Assembly (NCBI GenBank): GCA_021774575.1
Contig: JAJFIX010000006.1
Span: 424,101-488,100, forward strand
Direction of reading: 5' to 3'
DNA from: Alphaproteobacteria bacterium
GTDB lineage: Bacteria > Pseudomonadota > Alphaproteobacteria > UBA6615
DNA: 64,000 nt
The position numbers and the translations under genes are program-made. Position 1 is the first letter of the stretch. Each line of letters opens with the position of its first letter. Under the pieces are notes generated by a model, which saw nothing but the letters and a program-made list of their open reading frames with translations, was not told the origin of the DNA and did no database searches. Below, piece by piece: positions 34,302 to 45,543 of this stretch.

Positions 34302-35444
34302 CTAGCAGTCGTTGATATTTATTACCGCCTGCATTTGTTCGGTCCGGCTCGTATTGAGTACTTGCCTAAACAGCGGCAAAGCCCTTTGCCATTGGGCGCA
34401 AGCTGCCTGTGTATCGCCCAGAGCTTTGAGGTCGGATCCTAATTCGGCCGTTTGCCTGGCGATTCCGCTGGTATGATTTAGCGTTTCGAAATGAGCCAGG
34501 GCGGTTCGATGAAAATTTGCGGACGCCTCATGGTCGCCGCGCATCCGAGCCAACATACCTAAGTCTTCGTTCACCATCGCCAGGCCACTTGTGCGGCCGA
34601 GTTCCTCCTCCAATTCCAGCGCATGCAATTGGAAAAGCTCGGCTTGCTCGAGCTGTCGCTGCAAAACCAAAATCCGACCGGTGATACTGGAAATGACGGC
34701 CAGATACGCTTTGTCATCTAGTTCTTCTGCAATTGCGAGGGCGGCTCGGCCGTTGGCCTCGGTGTCGAACATATCGCCGGTGCGCAAGGCGATGAGGGCA
34801 AGGCCCGTGCGAGCGGCCATTGTCGCCGCTTTGTTTTCCCCTTCTTCTTCGCTGGGGCCTGAGAGGAACAACGCCATATCGTAGGCACGGACCGCTAGGT
34901 CCTCACGTCCTTCGCGCTGGGAAATATGTCCCAGGTGAGCCCAGGACAAAGCCAGGTCGGCACCAAGGGAAGCTGTTTCCGAGTATATATTCAAGGCTGC
35001 ATCCGTATCGCGCAGCGCGGTCAATGCCGCCAGATTTTGACCTGCCTGTGCGAGGGCAAGTTGATCAATTTCAAGTCGTTCCTTCTCCTGCTCATATAGG
35101 TCCGATAAAACGGCTTCCCCGGACAGCGTATCGCTATCGCGCAGGGCATCAAAAACGTCGCCGATGTGGGGCAATTCTTGTGCGGCGAGGCTCGAGATTG
35201 CTCCGAAAAGCTGTGCTGTCCGATCATCGTCGTCGGGCATCATTCGGGATAAATCCAGGTCGAGTTCCGCGATAGACCTTTTTCGTTGAGCCGATAAAAT
35301 GAGATTTTGGACGATTGACGATACGCTCGCAGGGTTAGTGGGAGCGGCCGACTTATGAGTATCCAAGGTGACCAAATGGGTGTAGGCAAAAAAAGCTGCC
35401 AATGCCGAGAGAAATATGAAACCTAGTACTGCAATTCTCCGCAT
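34302..35444 (-). CDS. Membrane-anchored TPR protein
   Basis: 380 residues from the ATG at 35444, where MRRIAVLGFIFLSALAAFFAY gives a single N-terminal membrane anchor split from a soluble domain; upstream codons look non-coding. From about 110 the protein is helical with several degenerate TPR units (ALSWAHLGHISQREGREDLA, AMVNEDLGMLARMRGDHEAS, AELGSDLKALGDTQAA), rich in Ala, Leu and acidic residues. The topology suggests a periplasmic protein-binding scaffold. It lies 131 bases downstream of the hybrid kinase on the same strand and upstream of hyuA-2. No enzymatic motif. Confidence 0.75.
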   Translation of the reverse strand: MRRIAVLGFIFLSALAAFFAYTHLVTLDTHKSAAPTNPASVSSIVQNLILSAQRKRSIAELDLDLSRMMPDDDDRTAQLFGAISSLAAQELPHIGDVFDALRDSDTLSGEAVLSDLYEQEKERLEIDQLALAQAGQNLAALTALRDTDAALNIYSETASLGADLALSWAHLGHISQREGREDLAVRAYDMALFLSGPSEEEGENKAATMAARTGLALIALRTGDMFDTEANGRAALAIAEELDDKAYLAVISSITGRILVLQRQLEQAELFQLHALELEEELGRTSGLAMVNEDLGMLARMRGDHEASANFHRTALAHFETLNHTSGIARQTAELGSDLKALGDTQAACAQWQRALPLFRQVLNTSRTEQMQAVININDC

Positions 35445-35575
35445 GCTGTTTCTATCTTTCACTTGCCCGTGGGAATGTTTGCTTGGAAGAAGCGGCTTTG
35501 TCACGTGTGAGCATTCCGGAAATACCCGATCCGGAAGTATATGTGGCATCTTAGGCCAAATAAAGCTGTGGGTAT

Positions 35576-38500
35576 TTATCGATCCAAAGCTTTGCGAATT
35601 TTTTGTGCGAGGTCGGATCTGCTATATGGCTTGTGCAGCAAATTCGCCGTTAGTTTGGAGCGCATGTCGTTGTCGATCCCGCTGCGGCCCTCACTTGCTT
35701 GGGTGGTCTGGGTTGCAGAAAAGCCGGAGGCCAATAAGATTTTCATTTCCGGATGTTTTTTTAGCCCCTCTGTTGCGAGGTGAAACCCGTCCATGCCGTT
35801 GGGCATTATGACGTCGCTGAACAGGAGGTCGATGGTTGTGGTGTGATCGAGAATGTCGAGAGCGCCGCTACCGTCACCTGCAGTAACGACCCTGTAGCCG
35901 AGAGCTTCTAAATGTGACGTTGCGATCTCCAGCACCGCTTCCTCGTCGTCGACAATTAATATGGTCTCGGTGCCTTTCGGCAATCCTTTCAGCCCAGCGG
36001 TTGTTACCGCCTCTTTTTTCGCCGTTGGCGCCGCACGTGGCAGATAAAGACGGAAAGTCGTTCCTTCGCCTGGCTGAGAATATACAATAATGTTGCCGTT
36101 TGAGCGTTCGATAAAACCGTAGACCATACTTAAGCCGAGGCCGGTTCCCTTGCCTCTTTCTTTGGTTGAATAAAAGGGTTCGAAAATCCTATCCTTGACC
36201 TCGGCGCTCATGCCCGTTCCGGTATCACTGATCGAAACCAAAATAAATTCCCCGGCACGCAACCCGGGATTTAGCTTGGCAAAATCTTCGTCGAGAGTTT
36301 TGTTTTCGGTCTCAATTGTCAATGTGCCGCCGTTGGGCATTGCGTCGCGCGCGTTTAAGGCCAAGTTTACGATGACATCTTCAAACTCGCCGGGTTCAAA
36401 TTCCGCTGGCCAGAGATCGTCGGAAAGATTTTTGTTTACGGTGATTCCCACCGTAAGAGATTTGGCGATTATGTCGTCGACGTCAGTGAGGCATTGATTG
36501 GCGGAGGTGATTTTTTTGTTTTTGGGTTGTGCGCGGGTGAATTTGAGCAGCCTGTCGGTAAGCGCTGATCCCCGTTTCACGCCCTTCAACGCGGTTTCTA
36601 TGCGCGCCAAAACTTTGGGGTTATCGGATAAATTTGATTTGGCGATTTCCAAGTTTCCCATGACAATACCGAGGATATTGTTGAAATCATGGGCAATACC
36701 GCCGCCTAGCTCACCAACAGCCTGCATTTTTTGGGCGTGCTGCAATTGTTCTTCCCGACGTCGTTCGTAGGTGATGTCGCGAACCACACCGGTTATATGC
36801 GCGGGTTTCCCCTGCTCATCGCGTGAACATTCGGCCCTCGATTCGACCAAAAGATAGCTTCCATCTTTTTTTCTGGTGCGATATTCGCGATGAAAATTGG
36901 GAATTTCACCGGCCAAAAAGGCTTCAAAATAGGCTATGTTTTCCTGTAGTTCGTCGGGGTGTAGGAGGGCTCTAAAACAGTCCTGGGATGGCTTCAGCTC
37001 AGATGTTTCGTAACCGAGCATTTCCCCAAACCGGTCAGAGAAAAATGTACGGCCGCTTTCTACTTCGAAATCCCAAATGGCATCCGACGTTGCGGCTGTC
37101 GCCCGTTGATAGCGTAACTCACTTTCCCTGAGCGCTGTCTCCATTTCCTGCTGCTTAGTGACGTCGGTCGAAATGGTAACGATGTAGGGGATTTCTCCCT
37201 CAGCATCGAAAATCGGGAATTTTGTCGCCAAGGTTGCGATGCTGCGACCTTCATGCTGCCTTTTGACGATGCGGGTTAAATGTTTGCCCGTGTTAAAAAT
37301 TTGGTCGTCGAACTCGGAAACTTCGTTTGAATAAAGTGGGTGATCTGAAACATCTTGAGGGTTGCCCCATAATCGCTGGGGCATCGAAATTCCAAGGCGG
37401 CCGCTCGCAACGGGATTAACCATGGCTAAGCGCCCATCGGCCATTTTTACACTGATACCGACCGGAGCGTTTTCCATAATTGAATGGAGTAAATCATCGC
37501 TCTCCCGCAGCGCAGATTCAGCGCGCGCTAACTCAGTGAGATCGGTGATGCTGACCGGAATATTTTTGAATCCGCTTATGGTTTCCGGTATCGGCACCGA
37601 AATAACAGCCTTGATATCGTTTCCGTCTAGGGAGCGAAAATTTATTTCGGATCGAAAAGACTTTTCCCCATCCCATATCGCACATAGCTCCTCGACGAAA
37701 ACGTCGACGGCATTTTCCCCTAATGTCTCATCGATACGATAAATAAAATCGGCTTCGGTTTTAGCGCCAAATAAGTTCAATGTCGCCCTGTTAACCCGCA
37801 CCACCTCAACCATGGCGGTCAGTTCCAATACTTTATCGCTATGGTCATTCAGATATTGGCGGAGGTCGGTAATGCCTTTTTCGCGCAAGCGCCCTAGCAT
37901 GGAACAAACTTCCGAATAATCTTCCTGCCAGATGGACGTTTCGGAGTTTTCGAATAAATCCCGATATACCAGATGCGCCAAGTGCAATTCGTCCTGGGCA
38001 TGGATGATTTTTCGACGGCCCATTTCAAATATCGTGGCCAGAATAATTAACATTGCGCTGGCTACGATAACTAAGGCTGCTACAACGAGTTGGAGTTGGT
38101 GGTAAAAATCGGTGACCTCGGCAACATCGATTTCGGTTGCAATGCCGAAATCATATTCGGCATCCCAACGCCAAGTGCCGAAAACCGGAACGCCGCGATA
38201 ATCGCGATAACCCTCTAGGTTTACCCCATCCTCACCGGCGATAGCATTTTGAGCCATCAGCGTCAGTGGGCGTTGATCTATAGGTGTCGCCCCTGGCTCA
38301 CCCTCAATGAGGTTTCTCCCGGGGTCACGGATTAAAATATTTAGAATGGAATGTTGTCCGGGCGCTAACAGGCCCGCCTGGGCCAATTGATCGCCGAACC
38401 GGGTGTCACTAATTAATCTACCATTTCGGTCGAAAGCATAGGTTTCACCGGTCTCGCCAATTCTACCGCGCTGAAAAAGAGCGGTGAAGGAGTTGGCAGG

Positions 38501-39106
38501 GTCGACGCGAAATGCGAGTAAGGCGATGATCTCGTCGACACTGTTTTTCACTGGTGCAACGACGAACATTGTCTGAAAGCCGTCAATCATTCTGCCCGTT
38601 TCGTCGGGTAACGGAACGTCGGATTGCTGCGGCAGAATTATCGCCGTTTGCCCCGCCCAGACCGTTGCCAAATCATCCGCGTGATCGACCAGGAAATTGA
38701 TCGTCCCAGTATTTTCGTCTCTGGTCGATGCAAGGCTCGTATAGTCGGGTGCAATGACGAAAAAACCGCGAAAATTTTTTCCTGTAATGTGGGGGCGCAG
38801 TACGGTCCGGAGGGAGTTCTGCGCCCTGGATTGAATGAGTGCCGCTTGAGTGCGCTCAATCTCCAACAGCTCTTGAGTTAGAGCAATGACACTGGGTGTC
38901 TGACCCCAAATCGAGACGTCACTGGCTAATTCGTCTGCCCAATCGTGGAATGTCTGATGGGATGCGTCGAGGATTGCGATTAGCTCGGTCCCGGTGCGGT
39001 CGCGAATTTCCTCGTCGATTTTCACCATGGTGAAAATCGCGATGGCGACAATTAGCAAAATGGCCGCCCCCGTTGCAGAAACCGTGGTCCGGGAAGCAAA
39101 GATCAT
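35576..39106 (-). CDS. Hybrid sensor histidine kinase with periplasmic sensor, PAS domains and receiver
   Basis: 1176 residues. Order: membrane helix (about 8-28), a large periplasmic Cache/CHASE-like sensor (about 30-330), second helix (VVAALVIVASAMLIIL), three PAS domains (roughly 375-780, the last with a PAC-like REYRTRKKDGSYLLVESRA and GVVRDIT), HisKA with His806 (GGIAHDFNN), HATPase with NLALNARDAMPNGG, DTGTGM and GKGTGLGLSMV, and a C-terminal receiver with phospho-acceptor Asp1098 (LLFSDVIMP). It senses an external ligand and passes phosphate onward. No separate response regulator is encoded nearby. GAGGTG lies about 5 bases before the ATG. Confidence 0.92.
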   Translation of the reverse strand: MIFASRTTVSATGAAILLIVAIAIFTMVKIDEEIRDRTGTELIAILDASHQTFHDWADELASDVSIWGQTPSVIALTQELLEIERTQAALIQSRAQNSLRTVLRPHITGKNFRGFFVIAPDYTSLASTRDENTGTINFLVDHADDLATVWAGQTAIILPQQSDVPLPDETGRMIDGFQTMFVVAPVKNSVDEIIALLAFRVDPANSFTALFQRGRIGETGETYAFDRNGRLISDTRFGDQLAQAGLLAPGQHSILNILIRDPGRNLIEGEPGATPIDQRPLTLMAQNAIAGEDGVNLEGYRDYRGVPVFGTWRWDAEYDFGIATEIDVAEVTDFYHQLQLVVAALVIVASAMLIILATIFEMGRRKIIHAQDELHLAHLVYRDLFENSETSIWQEDYSEVCSMLGRLREKGITDLRQYLNDHSDKVLELTAMVEVVRVNRATLNLFGAKTEADFIYRIDETLGENAVDVFVEELCAIWDGEKSFRSEINFRSLDGNDIKAVISVPIPETISGFKNIPVSITDLTELARAESALRESDDLLHSIMENAPVGISVKMADGRLAMVNPVASGRLGISMPQRLWGNPQDVSDHPLYSNEVSEFDDQIFNTGKHLTRIVKRQHEGRSIATLATKFPIFDAEGEIPYIVTISTDVTKQQEMETALRESELRYQRATAATSDAIWDFEVESGRTFFSDRFGEMLGYETSELKPSQDCFRALLHPDELQENIAYFEAFLAGEIPNFHREYRTRKKDGSYLLVESRAECSRDEQGKPAHITGVVRDITYERRREEQLQHAQKMQAVGELGGGIAHDFNNILGIVMGNLEIAKSNLSDNPKVLARIETALKGVKRGSALTDRLLKFTRAQPKNKKITSANQCLTDVDDIIAKSLTVGITVNKNLSDDLWPAEFEPGEFEDVIVNLALNARDAMPNGGTLTIETENKTLDEDFAKLNPGLRAGEFILVSISDTGTGMSAEVKDRIFEPFYSTKERGKGTGLGLSMVYGFIERSNGNIIVYSQPGEGTTFRLYLPRAAPTAKKEAVTTAGLKGLPKGTETILIVDDEEAVLEIATSHLEALGYRVVTAGDGSGALDILDHTTTIDLLFSDVIMPNGMDGFHLATEGLKKHPEMKILLASGFSATQTTQASEGRSGIDNDMRSKLTANLLHKPYSRSDLAQKIRKALDR

Positions 39107-39285
39107 TCAGCACCTCGGCGGCGCGAGTTCGCGCGAGCATGGTGAGCACTCATGACGGGCCCCCAATTATGGTGTTGCCACGAAATAATGTTTCAAATGC
39201 TGCGCTACATTTCGCACCAAATTTCCTGCAAGAGAATGATTTGGATCATTTTTGCCATATATGGGGGGAGAAGTAGCCAGCCGTT

Positions 39286-39315
39286 GCCGCTTTGCAAATT
39301 TGTTTGCAAAGCGGC
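39286..39315. repeat. Perfect 13-bp inverted repeat between cysK and the hybrid kinase
   Basis: GCCGCTTTGCAAA (39286-39298) and TTTGCAAAGCGGC (39303-39315) flank a 4-base loop, 44 bases past the cysK stop and about 180 upstream of the kinase start. No T-run follows on the minus strand, so it is a weak terminator or an operator-like element. Confidence 0.7.
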
Positions 39316-39358
39316 TCAAGGCAGGAACCTGAGAGATATTTGCGTCCGATGACGATGG

Positions 39359-40411
39359 TCAGGTGGTTGATAGCTGGTAATTCGGCGTTGACTGGGACAG
39401 GGAAATCTCGTCGTCGGTCATGTCGGCGGGAATATCGGCAAATAGCGGCGTGCTGAGATACCGTTCACCAGTATCGGGCAGCATACACAAAATTGTCGCA
39501 CCCTTGGGTGCGTTAGCCGCAACCTGCAAAGCGCCGGCAAAAGTCGCGCCGGCTGAGATACCGACGAAAATCCCTTCCTTGGTTGCCAGCTCGCGGCTCC
39601 ATTTCATGGCGTCGGCGCCGTTGATCGTAAGTATTTGGTCGATAAGGTCCATATCGACCGCTTCACCGGCAATTTTAGGAATAAAGTCGGGGCTTAAACC
39701 CTGCAATGGATGGGGTTTGAAGGCAGGGTGACTGGCTGCCGGGGCACCGTCGGGTTTGCGATCTTGGTCTTGACCGCTGGTTAGCATCGGCGCGTCGGCG
39801 GGTTCGCAGACGATAACTTTCGTATCCGGCCGTTCTTTGGCGAGTACCCGGGCGACGCCTTTGAGGGTGCCGCCGGTGCCAAATCCGGTCACCCAATAAT
39901 CGAGCGGCCCATCGGCAAAATCGTCGATGATCTCGCGGGCGGTGGTGCGGCTATGCATATCGGGATTGGCCTCGTTTTCGAATTGACGGGTCATGAACCA
40001 GCCATTGGCCTCGGCAAGTTCGACCGCCTTATTGACCATGCCGGTCCCTTTTTCTGCTGCCGGGGTGAGAATGACTTTGGCCCCGAGAAAGCGCATCAAT
40101 CGCCGCCGCTCAACACTGAAACTTTCGGCCATGGTGACGACGAGGGGATATCCCTTTTGGGCGCAAACCATGGCGAGACCGATGCCGGTGTTGCCGCTGG
40201 TTGCCTCGACAACCGTTTGGCCGGGCTTGAGTGCGCCTTTTTTCTCGGCGTCCTCGATAACCCCAAGGGCCAACCGATCTTTGACCGAACCCAGGGGGTT
40301 AAACGCCTCGATTTTCACGTAAAGGTCAACGCCTTCAGGCGCCAAACGGCCAATTTTGACGACGGGCGTATTGCCGACGGTTTCTAGAATATTTTTGTAC
40401 TTGCGTCCCAT
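39359..40411 (-). CDS. cysK: Cysteine synthase A (O-acetylserine sulfhydrylase)
   Basis: 350 residues from the ATG at 40411 (GGAG 8 bases upstream; the TTG two codons earlier is less likely). PLP-binding Lys44 in NPLGSVKDR, the substrate loop TSGNTGIG, the phosphate-binding GFGTGGTLKG, and the C-terminal PDTGERYLST are all present. It makes L-cysteine from O-acetylserine and sulfide in the cytosol. An acidic insertion near residues 217-240 (SGQDQDRKPDGAPAASH) and a longer C-terminus make it slightly longer than typical CysK; CysM-type enzymes lack the C-terminal GERYL pattern. A small conserved gene lies just upstream on the same strand. Confidence 0.92.
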   Translation of the reverse strand: MGRKYKNILETVGNTPVVKIGRLAPEGVDLYVKIEAFNPLGSVKDRLALGVIEDAEKKGALKPGQTVVEATSGNTGIGLAMVCAQKGYPLVVTMAESFSVERRRLMRFLGAKVILTPAAEKGTGMVNKAVELAEANGWFMTRQFENEANPDMHSRTTAREIIDDFADGPLDYWVTGFGTGGTLKGVARVLAKERPDTKVIVCEPADAPMLTSGQDQDRKPDGAPAASHPAFKPHPLQGLSPDFIPKIAGEAVDMDLIDQILTINGADAMKWSRELATKEGIFVGISAGATFAGALQVAANAPKGATILCMLPDTGERYLSTPLFADIPADMTDDEISLSQSTPNYQLSTT

Positions 40412-40454
40412 CGACAATGCTCCAGTTTGATGATGTTTGCCTTAGACGGCATGA

Positions 40455-40649
40455 TTAGGTTTCGATAATGAATTCATCGCTTAAGGCTTTTTCGAGGGCC
40501 GCCAAATCGCTGGGTACGGGCAAGCCCATGGCACGGATTTCATTTAATTTCTCATGGATCAGCAGATATATTTCGTGCCTGTCCTCGGGCTGGTTTTCGA
40601 GCCGATTGATGAGCAAGCCCAACTCCGCCTGAATATCGTCGAATGCCAT
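40455..40649 (-). CDS. Small conserved hypothetical protein upstream of cysK
   Basis: 64 residues from the ATG at 40649, chosen for GGAG about 8 bases upstream; longer versions start in sequence that looks non-coding. It is acidic and helical (FDDIQAELGLLINRLEN, HEIYLLIHEKLNEIRAMGLP), with no signal peptide or membrane segment. Forty-three bases separate it from cysK on the same strand, so the two are probably co-transcribed. I recognise it only as a small alphaproteobacterial protein of unknown role; a helical protein-binding function is a guess. Confidence 0.65.
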   Translation of the reverse strand: MAFDDIQAELGLLINRLENQPEDRHEIYLLIHEKLNEIRAMGLPVPSDLAALEKALSDEFIIET

Positions 40650-40768
40650 GTTACGCGCTCCAATTAACGGGTTTACCAATGATCGCATGAATGACCTGCT
40701 GGTGACCAGGGGCGGATCGGGAATTATCGACCTACGGTTTAGTCTTTAATATTTTTATCTTTCAAGTT

Positions 40769-40797
40769 TTGCTTGGGCCGCACAATTTTGTTACCTT
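40769..40797 (+). promoter_or_regulatory. Candidate extended -10 promoter for gltBD
   Basis: TTGCTT (40769-40774), a 17-base spacer and TACCTT (40792-40797) preceded by TGT form a plausible sigma70-type extended -10 promoter about 78 bases before the gltB GTG. Confidence 0.4.
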
Positions 40798-40844
40798 GCC
40801 CGGCTGACGGGCTCCAGACATTGAAAAATGAGAGTGGGCGAACG

Positions 40845-40860
40845 ATTCCCAATAGGGAAT
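40845..40860 (+). promoter_or_regulatory. Small hairpin next to the gltB ribosome-binding site
   Basis: ATTCCC-AATA-GGGAAT forms a perfect 6-bp stem ending 2 bases before GAGGAGG of gltB. It could tune initiation but is short and AT-containing, so its significance is doubtful. Confidence 0.3.
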
Positions 40861-40874
40861 ACGAGGAGGTATGC

Positions 40875-43800
40875 GTGACGAAAATTAACCGCGATTTCAA
40901 CGCGGTAAGGGGATTTCCGAACCGGCAAGGCCTGTATGACAGCGCCAATGAGCACGACGCCTGTGGCGTTGGTTTTGTGGCCAATATCAAGGGTCGGAAG
41001 AGCCATGAGATTGTTCGGCAAGGCCTGCAAATCCTGGTTAACCTCACCCATCGGGGGGCGGTTGGCGCTGACCCCAAGGCCGGTGACGGCGCAGGACTAT
41101 TGATCCAAATCCCGGACGCATTTTATCGCGCCGAGTGCGCTGGGCTGGGGTTTGACCTGCCGAATGAGGGTGATTACGGCGTGGCAATGCTGTTCGCGCC
41201 CCAGAATGCTGATCTGCGCAGGACATGCGAGGCGATTGTCGAAACCCTGGTTACAGAAGAAGGCCTGGCGGTACTTGGTTGGCGGGACGTGCCCGTCGAT
41301 AACGTCGATTTGGGCGAGAGCGTTAAATCGACGGAGCCGTTTATTCGTCAATTATTTGTCCGCCGCGGTGAAAATTGCGCCGATATTGATGCGTTTGAAC
41401 GCAGACTTTTTGTCGTCCGCAAGCGAGCGGTGCGTGACGTTGAAGCTCTTGGGGCCGATTACCGGGATTTCTACGTGCCGTCATTCTCGGCCAGGACCGT
41501 GCTCTATAAAGGCATGCTGCTGGCCGATCAGGTGGCGCGCTTCTATTCAGATTTGAACGACGAGCGGGTGGTTTCGGCTCTGGCGATGGTCCATCAGCGT
41601 TTTTCGACCAATACTTTTCCGACTTGGAAGTTGGCCCAGCCGTTCCGCATGACCTGCCACAATGGTGAGATTAATACCCTGCGTGGCAATCTTAACTGGA
41701 TGAATGCGCGACGCCATTCGATGCAGTCGGATCTTCTTGGCGCCGATCTCGATAAGGTTTGGCCGCTGATACCTGAGGGACAGTCGGATTCGGCCTGTTT
41801 TGATAACGCACTCGAACTCTTGGTGCTCGGCGGCTATTCGCTGGCCCATGCGATGATGTTGCTGATCCCCGAGGCATGGAACGGCAATGCGTTAATGAGC
41901 GGTGAGCGTCGGGCTTTTTACGAATATCACGCCGCCTTGATGGAACCCTGGGACGGGCCGGCGGCGGTGGCCTTTACCGATGGCAAGCAAATTGGCGCGA
42001 CCCTTGACCGGAACGGGTTGCGGCCGGCCCGATATCTGGTCACTGACGACGATATGGTTCTGATGGCGTCGGAGATGGGTGTGCTGCCAATTGACGAGGC
42101 GAGCATCGTCAAAAAATGGCGGTTGCAGCCGGGCAAAATGCTGCTCATCGACCTAGAGCAGGGCCGGATTATCGACGACGCTGAAATCAAGGCGGAGCTG
42201 TCGGCGGCACAGCCCTATCAGGAATGGCTCGACCGAACGCAAATCGTTTTGGAGGATTTGCCGCCCGCTGCTGCGGATGCCGAGCCGAGCAATGTGGACC
42301 TGCTGCATTTACAGCAAGCGTTCGGCTACACCCAGGAAGATTTAAAAATGCTGATGGCGCCGATGGCGGCCACCGGCCAGGAGGCACTTGGGTCGATGGG
42401 AATCGACACGCCTATCGCGCCGCTGTCGAGCAAACCCAAGCTCCTATATACTTATTTCAAGCAACTTTTTGCCCAGGTGACCAACCCGCCAATTGACCCG
42501 ATCCGTGAAGAGTTGGTGATGTCGCTGGTGTCGCTGATCGGGCCGCGGCCCAATTTGCTTGGTCTCGATGAAACCGGCGCCCATCGTCGTCTCGAAGTTC
42601 GCCAGCCGATACTGACCAATGGGGATTTGGAAAAAATACGGTCGATCGGCGATATCGCTGAAAATACGTTTCGGACGGTTACCCTCGATTTGACCTATCC
42701 GGTCGAAAAGGGTGCGGGGGGCATGCCGGGCAAGCTCGCCGAACTTTGCGTCCAGGCGCAGGAGGCGTGTGAGGAAGGGTATAATATCCTCATCTTGAGT
42801 GACCGCAATGTTAACGAAGTGAATGTGGCGATACCGGCGCTTCTGGCCACGTCGGCGGTGCACCATCACCTAATTCGTCAGGGTCTGCGTACAGGCAGTG
42901 GCCTTGTGGTCGAGACAGGCGAGGCCCGCGAGGTCCATCACTTCTGTTTGCTGGCTGGGTATGGCGCCGAAGCGATTAACCCCTATCTTGCCTTCGACAC
43001 ATTGAACCAAATGCGCGCTGACCAGCTTGCCGGCCACAGCGCTGCCGACGTCCAGCGCCGCTATATCAAGGCGGTTAATAAAGGCATCTTAAAGGTAATG
43101 TCGAAGATGGGCATATCGACTTACCAATCCTATTGCGGTGCCCAGATTTTCGATGCCGTGGGACTGGCCAGCGATTTCGTCGAAGAACATTTCTTCGGCA
43201 CGCGGACGGCAATTGAAGGGATTGGGCTTGAACAGGTTGCGCAAGAAACTTTGACGCGTCATGCAGCCGCCTTCGGCGATGCCGAAATATACCAAAAATT
43301 CCTCAGTGTTGGGGGGGACTATGCGTTCCGTCTGCGGGGCGAAAGCCACACGTGGACCCCCGATACGATTGCCAATTTACAGCATGCGGTCAGAGGAAAT
43401 ACGAAGGATAAATACGACGAATTTGCACGTCAGGTGAATGATCAAAGTAAACAGGCGATGACCATTCGCGGCCTGTTTGATCTGATGCCGGCGACAGAGT
43501 CGATACCGATCGAAGAGGTCGAGCCAGCAAGTGAGATCGTCAAGCGATTTTCAACCGGCGCTATGTCCTATGGCTCGATTTCGCGCGAGGCGCACACAAA
43601 TTTAGCCGTCGCCATGAACCGGATCGGCGGCAAATCAAATACCGGCGAGGGCGGCGAAGAGCCCGACCGTTTTGTGCCAAAAGCCAATGGAGATTCCCAG
43701 CGCTCGGCGATCAAACAGGTTGCCTCGGGTCGGTTTGGCGTGACGGCGGAATATCTAGTCAATGCCGACATGATGCAAATCAAGATGGCCCAAGGGGCAA

Positions 43801-45542
43801 AGCCCGGCGAAGGTGGCCAATTACCTGGTCGCAAGGTCGACGCGGTGATTGCCAAGGTTCGCTACTCAACACCGGGGGTTGGGCTAATATCGCCGCCGCC
43901 CCATCACGATATCTATTCGATCGAGGATTTGGCGCAGCTGATCTATGATCTGAAAAACGTCAACCCGAAGGGCGATGTCAGCGTCAAATTGGTGTCCGAA
44001 ATCGGCGTCGGCACGGTGGCCGCCGGGGTGGCCAAGGCCAAGGCCGACCATGTGACGATCTCCGGGTTTGACGGTGGCACCGGCGCCAGTCCGCTGACCT
44101 CAATTGTCCATGCTGGGTCGCCGTGGGAAATCGGTCTCGCCGAAACGCACCAGACCCTGACCCTCAACGATCTACGTGGTCGAATTGCCGTGCAGGTCGA
44201 TGGCGGGGTGCGCACCGGCCGTGATGTTGTTGTTGGCGCTTTGCTTGGCGCCGATGAATTTGGGTTTGCCACGGCGCCGCTGATTGCGTCGGGATGCGTG
44301 ATGATGCGCAAATGCCATCTCAATACTTGCCCCGTCGGCATCGCTACCCAAGACCCGGAATTGCGCCGACGCTTCACCGGAAAACCAGAGCATATCATCA
44401 ACTATCTGTTTTTCGTCGCCGAAGAGGCGCGCGAATTAATGGCGATGATGGGGTTCCGCACCGTTGATGAGATGATTGGCCGGTCCGATCGCATCGACCG
44501 GCGTGACGCGATTGCCCATTATAAGGCCCAAGGGTTGGATTTTTCCCGTCTGCTGCATCGGCCCAACGTCCCCGACCATGTCGCGACCCGCCACATAGAT
44601 CGCCAGGTTCATGCGATTGACGACATCCTTGACCGCAAATTGATCAAGGATGCGCAACCGGCTCTCGAGGACGGCAAACCGGTCGTCATAGAAAACAAAA
44701 TCGGCAACACCGATAGGACCGTCGGCGCGATGTTGTCGGGTGAGGTCGCCTCACGTTACGGGCATAAGGGCCTGCCCGAGGGTACGATCGCGATCAAACT
44801 AACCGGCACGGCCGGTCAGAGTTTTGGCGCGTTTGCTGCCCACGGCGTTTCCATCGATCTGGTTGGCGAGGCAAATGATTATGTAGGCAAGGGCCTAAGC
44901 GGCGGCCAATTGACCATACGGCCACCGGCGGACACTAAAATCACACCGGAGAAAAGCATCATCATCGGTAACACCGCTCTTTACGGCGCAATTTCGGGCG
45001 AATGTTTCTTTAATGGCGTCGCTGGTGAGCGCTTTGCTGTGCGCAACTCGGGCGCCATCGCGGTGGTTGAGGGAACCGGGGATCATTGCTGCGAATATAT
45101 GACCGGCGGCGTGGTTGTCGTGCTCGGCGAAGTTGGGCGAAATTTTGCCGCCGGGATGAGTGGCGGCATTGCCTATGTGCTGGATGAAGACGGCCAGTTT
45201 GAGGCGCGCTGCAATCTCACCATGGTCGATCTTGAACCGGTGGTGGCCGAGGATGAAACAATGGAAGAAATGGCGCATCAGGGGGGCGATCTCGAATCTC
45301 ATGGCCGGGTCGATTTCATGCGTGACGATGACATGACCAGGGGTGATGCGGATCGGCTTCGCCGTCTCATCGAAAGCCATGCGCGGCAGACAAATTCTGC
45401 GCGGGCTGGTGTCATTCTCGATGACTGGGAAACCTATCTGCCGAAATTTGTCAAAGTCATTCCCGTCGAATATCGACGCGCCCTGCAAGAGATCGAGGCG
45501 GCGCGCCAGGCCGAAATGACAAATGCGGCGGGGAGTGCGTAA
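40875..45542 (+). CDS. gltB: Glutamate synthase (NADPH) large subunit
   Basis: 1555 residues from GTG at 40875; GAGGAGG lies 5 bases upstream, and the frame before it is not family-like. The precursor is cleaved so that Cys30 (DACGVGFV) becomes the N-terminal nucleophile of the class II glutaminase domain (to about residue 430). The central domain and the FMN/2-oxoglutarate-binding TIM barrel follow (SRGS-like [28 protein letters not shown]), with the [3Fe-4S] cysteines in [15 protein letters not shown], and a C-terminal beta-helix with many Gly repeats (GNTALYGA). With GltD it makes two glutamates from glutamine and 2-oxoglutarate. Confidence 0.97.
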   Translation: MTKINRDFNAVRGFPNRQGLYDSANEHDACGVGFVANIKGRKSHEIVRQGLQILVNLTHRGAVGADPKAGDGAGLLIQIPDAFYRAECAGLGFDLPNEGDYGVAMLFAPQNADLRRTCEAIVETLVTEEGLAVLGWRDVPVDNVDLGESVKSTEPFIRQLFVRRGENCADIDAFERRLFVVRKRAVRDVEALGADYRDFYVPSFSARTVLYKGMLLADQVARFYSDLNDERVVSALAMVHQRFSTNTFPTWKLAQPFRMTCHNGEINTLRGNLNWMNARRHSMQSDLLGADLDKVWPLIPEGQSDSACFDNALELLVLGGYSLAHAMMLLIPEAWNGNALMSGERRAFYEYHAALMEPWDGPAAVAFTDGKQIGATLDRNGLRPARYLVTDDDMVLMASEMGVLPIDEASIVKKWRLQPGKMLLIDLEQGRIIDDAEIKAELSAAQPYQEWLDRTQIVLEDLPPAAADAEPSNVDLLHLQQAFGYTQEDLKMLMAPMAATGQEALGSMGIDTPIAPLSSKPKLLYTYFKQLFAQVTNPPIDPIREELVMSLVSLIGPRPNLLGLDETGAHRRLEVRQPILTNGDLEKIRSIGDIAENTFRTVTLDLTYPVEKGAGGMPGKLAELCVQAQEACEEGYNILILSDRNVNEVNVAIPALLATSAVHHHLIRQGLRTGSGLVVETGEAREVHHFCLLAGYGAEAINPYLAFDTLNQMRADQLAGHSAADVQRRYIKAVNKGILKVMSKMGISTYQSYCGAQIFDAVGLASDFVEEHFFGTRTAIEGIGLEQVAQETLTRHAAAFGDAEIYQKFLSVGGDYAFRLRGESHTWTPDTIANLQHAVRGNTKDKYDEFARQVNDQSKQAMTIRGLFDLMPATESIPIEEVEPASEIVKRFSTGAMSYGSISREAHTNLAVAMNRIGGKSNTGEGGEEPDRFVPKANGDSQRSAIKQVASGRFGVTAEYLVNADMMQIKMAQGAKPGEGGQLPGRKVDAVIAKVRYSTPGVGLISPPPHHDIYSIEDLAQLIYDLKNVNPKGDVSVKLVSEIGVGTVAAGVAKAKADHVTISGFDGGTGASPLTSIVHAGSPWEIGLAETHQTLTLNDLRGRIAVQVDGGVRTGRDVVVGALLGADEFGFATAPLIASGCVMMRKCHLNTCPVGIATQDPELRRRFTGKPEHIINYLFFVAEEARELMAMMGFRTVDEMIGRSDRIDRRDAIAHYKAQGLDFSRLLHRPNVPDHVATRHIDRQVHAIDDILDRKLIKDAQPALEDGKPVVIENKIGNTDRTVGAMLSGEVASRYGHKGLPEGTIAIKLTGTAGQSFGAFAAHGVSIDLVGEANDYVGKGLSGGQLTIRPPADTKITPEKSIIIGNTALYGAISGECFFNGVAGERFAVRNSGAIAVVEGTGDHCCEYMTGGVVVVLGEVGRNFAAGMSGGIAYVLDEDGQFEARCNLTMVDLEPVVAEDETMEEMAHQGGDLESHGRVDFMRDDDMTRGDADRLRRLIESHARQTNSARAGVILDDWETYLPKFVKVIPVEYRRALQEIEAARQAEMTNAAGSA

Positions 45543-45543
45543 C

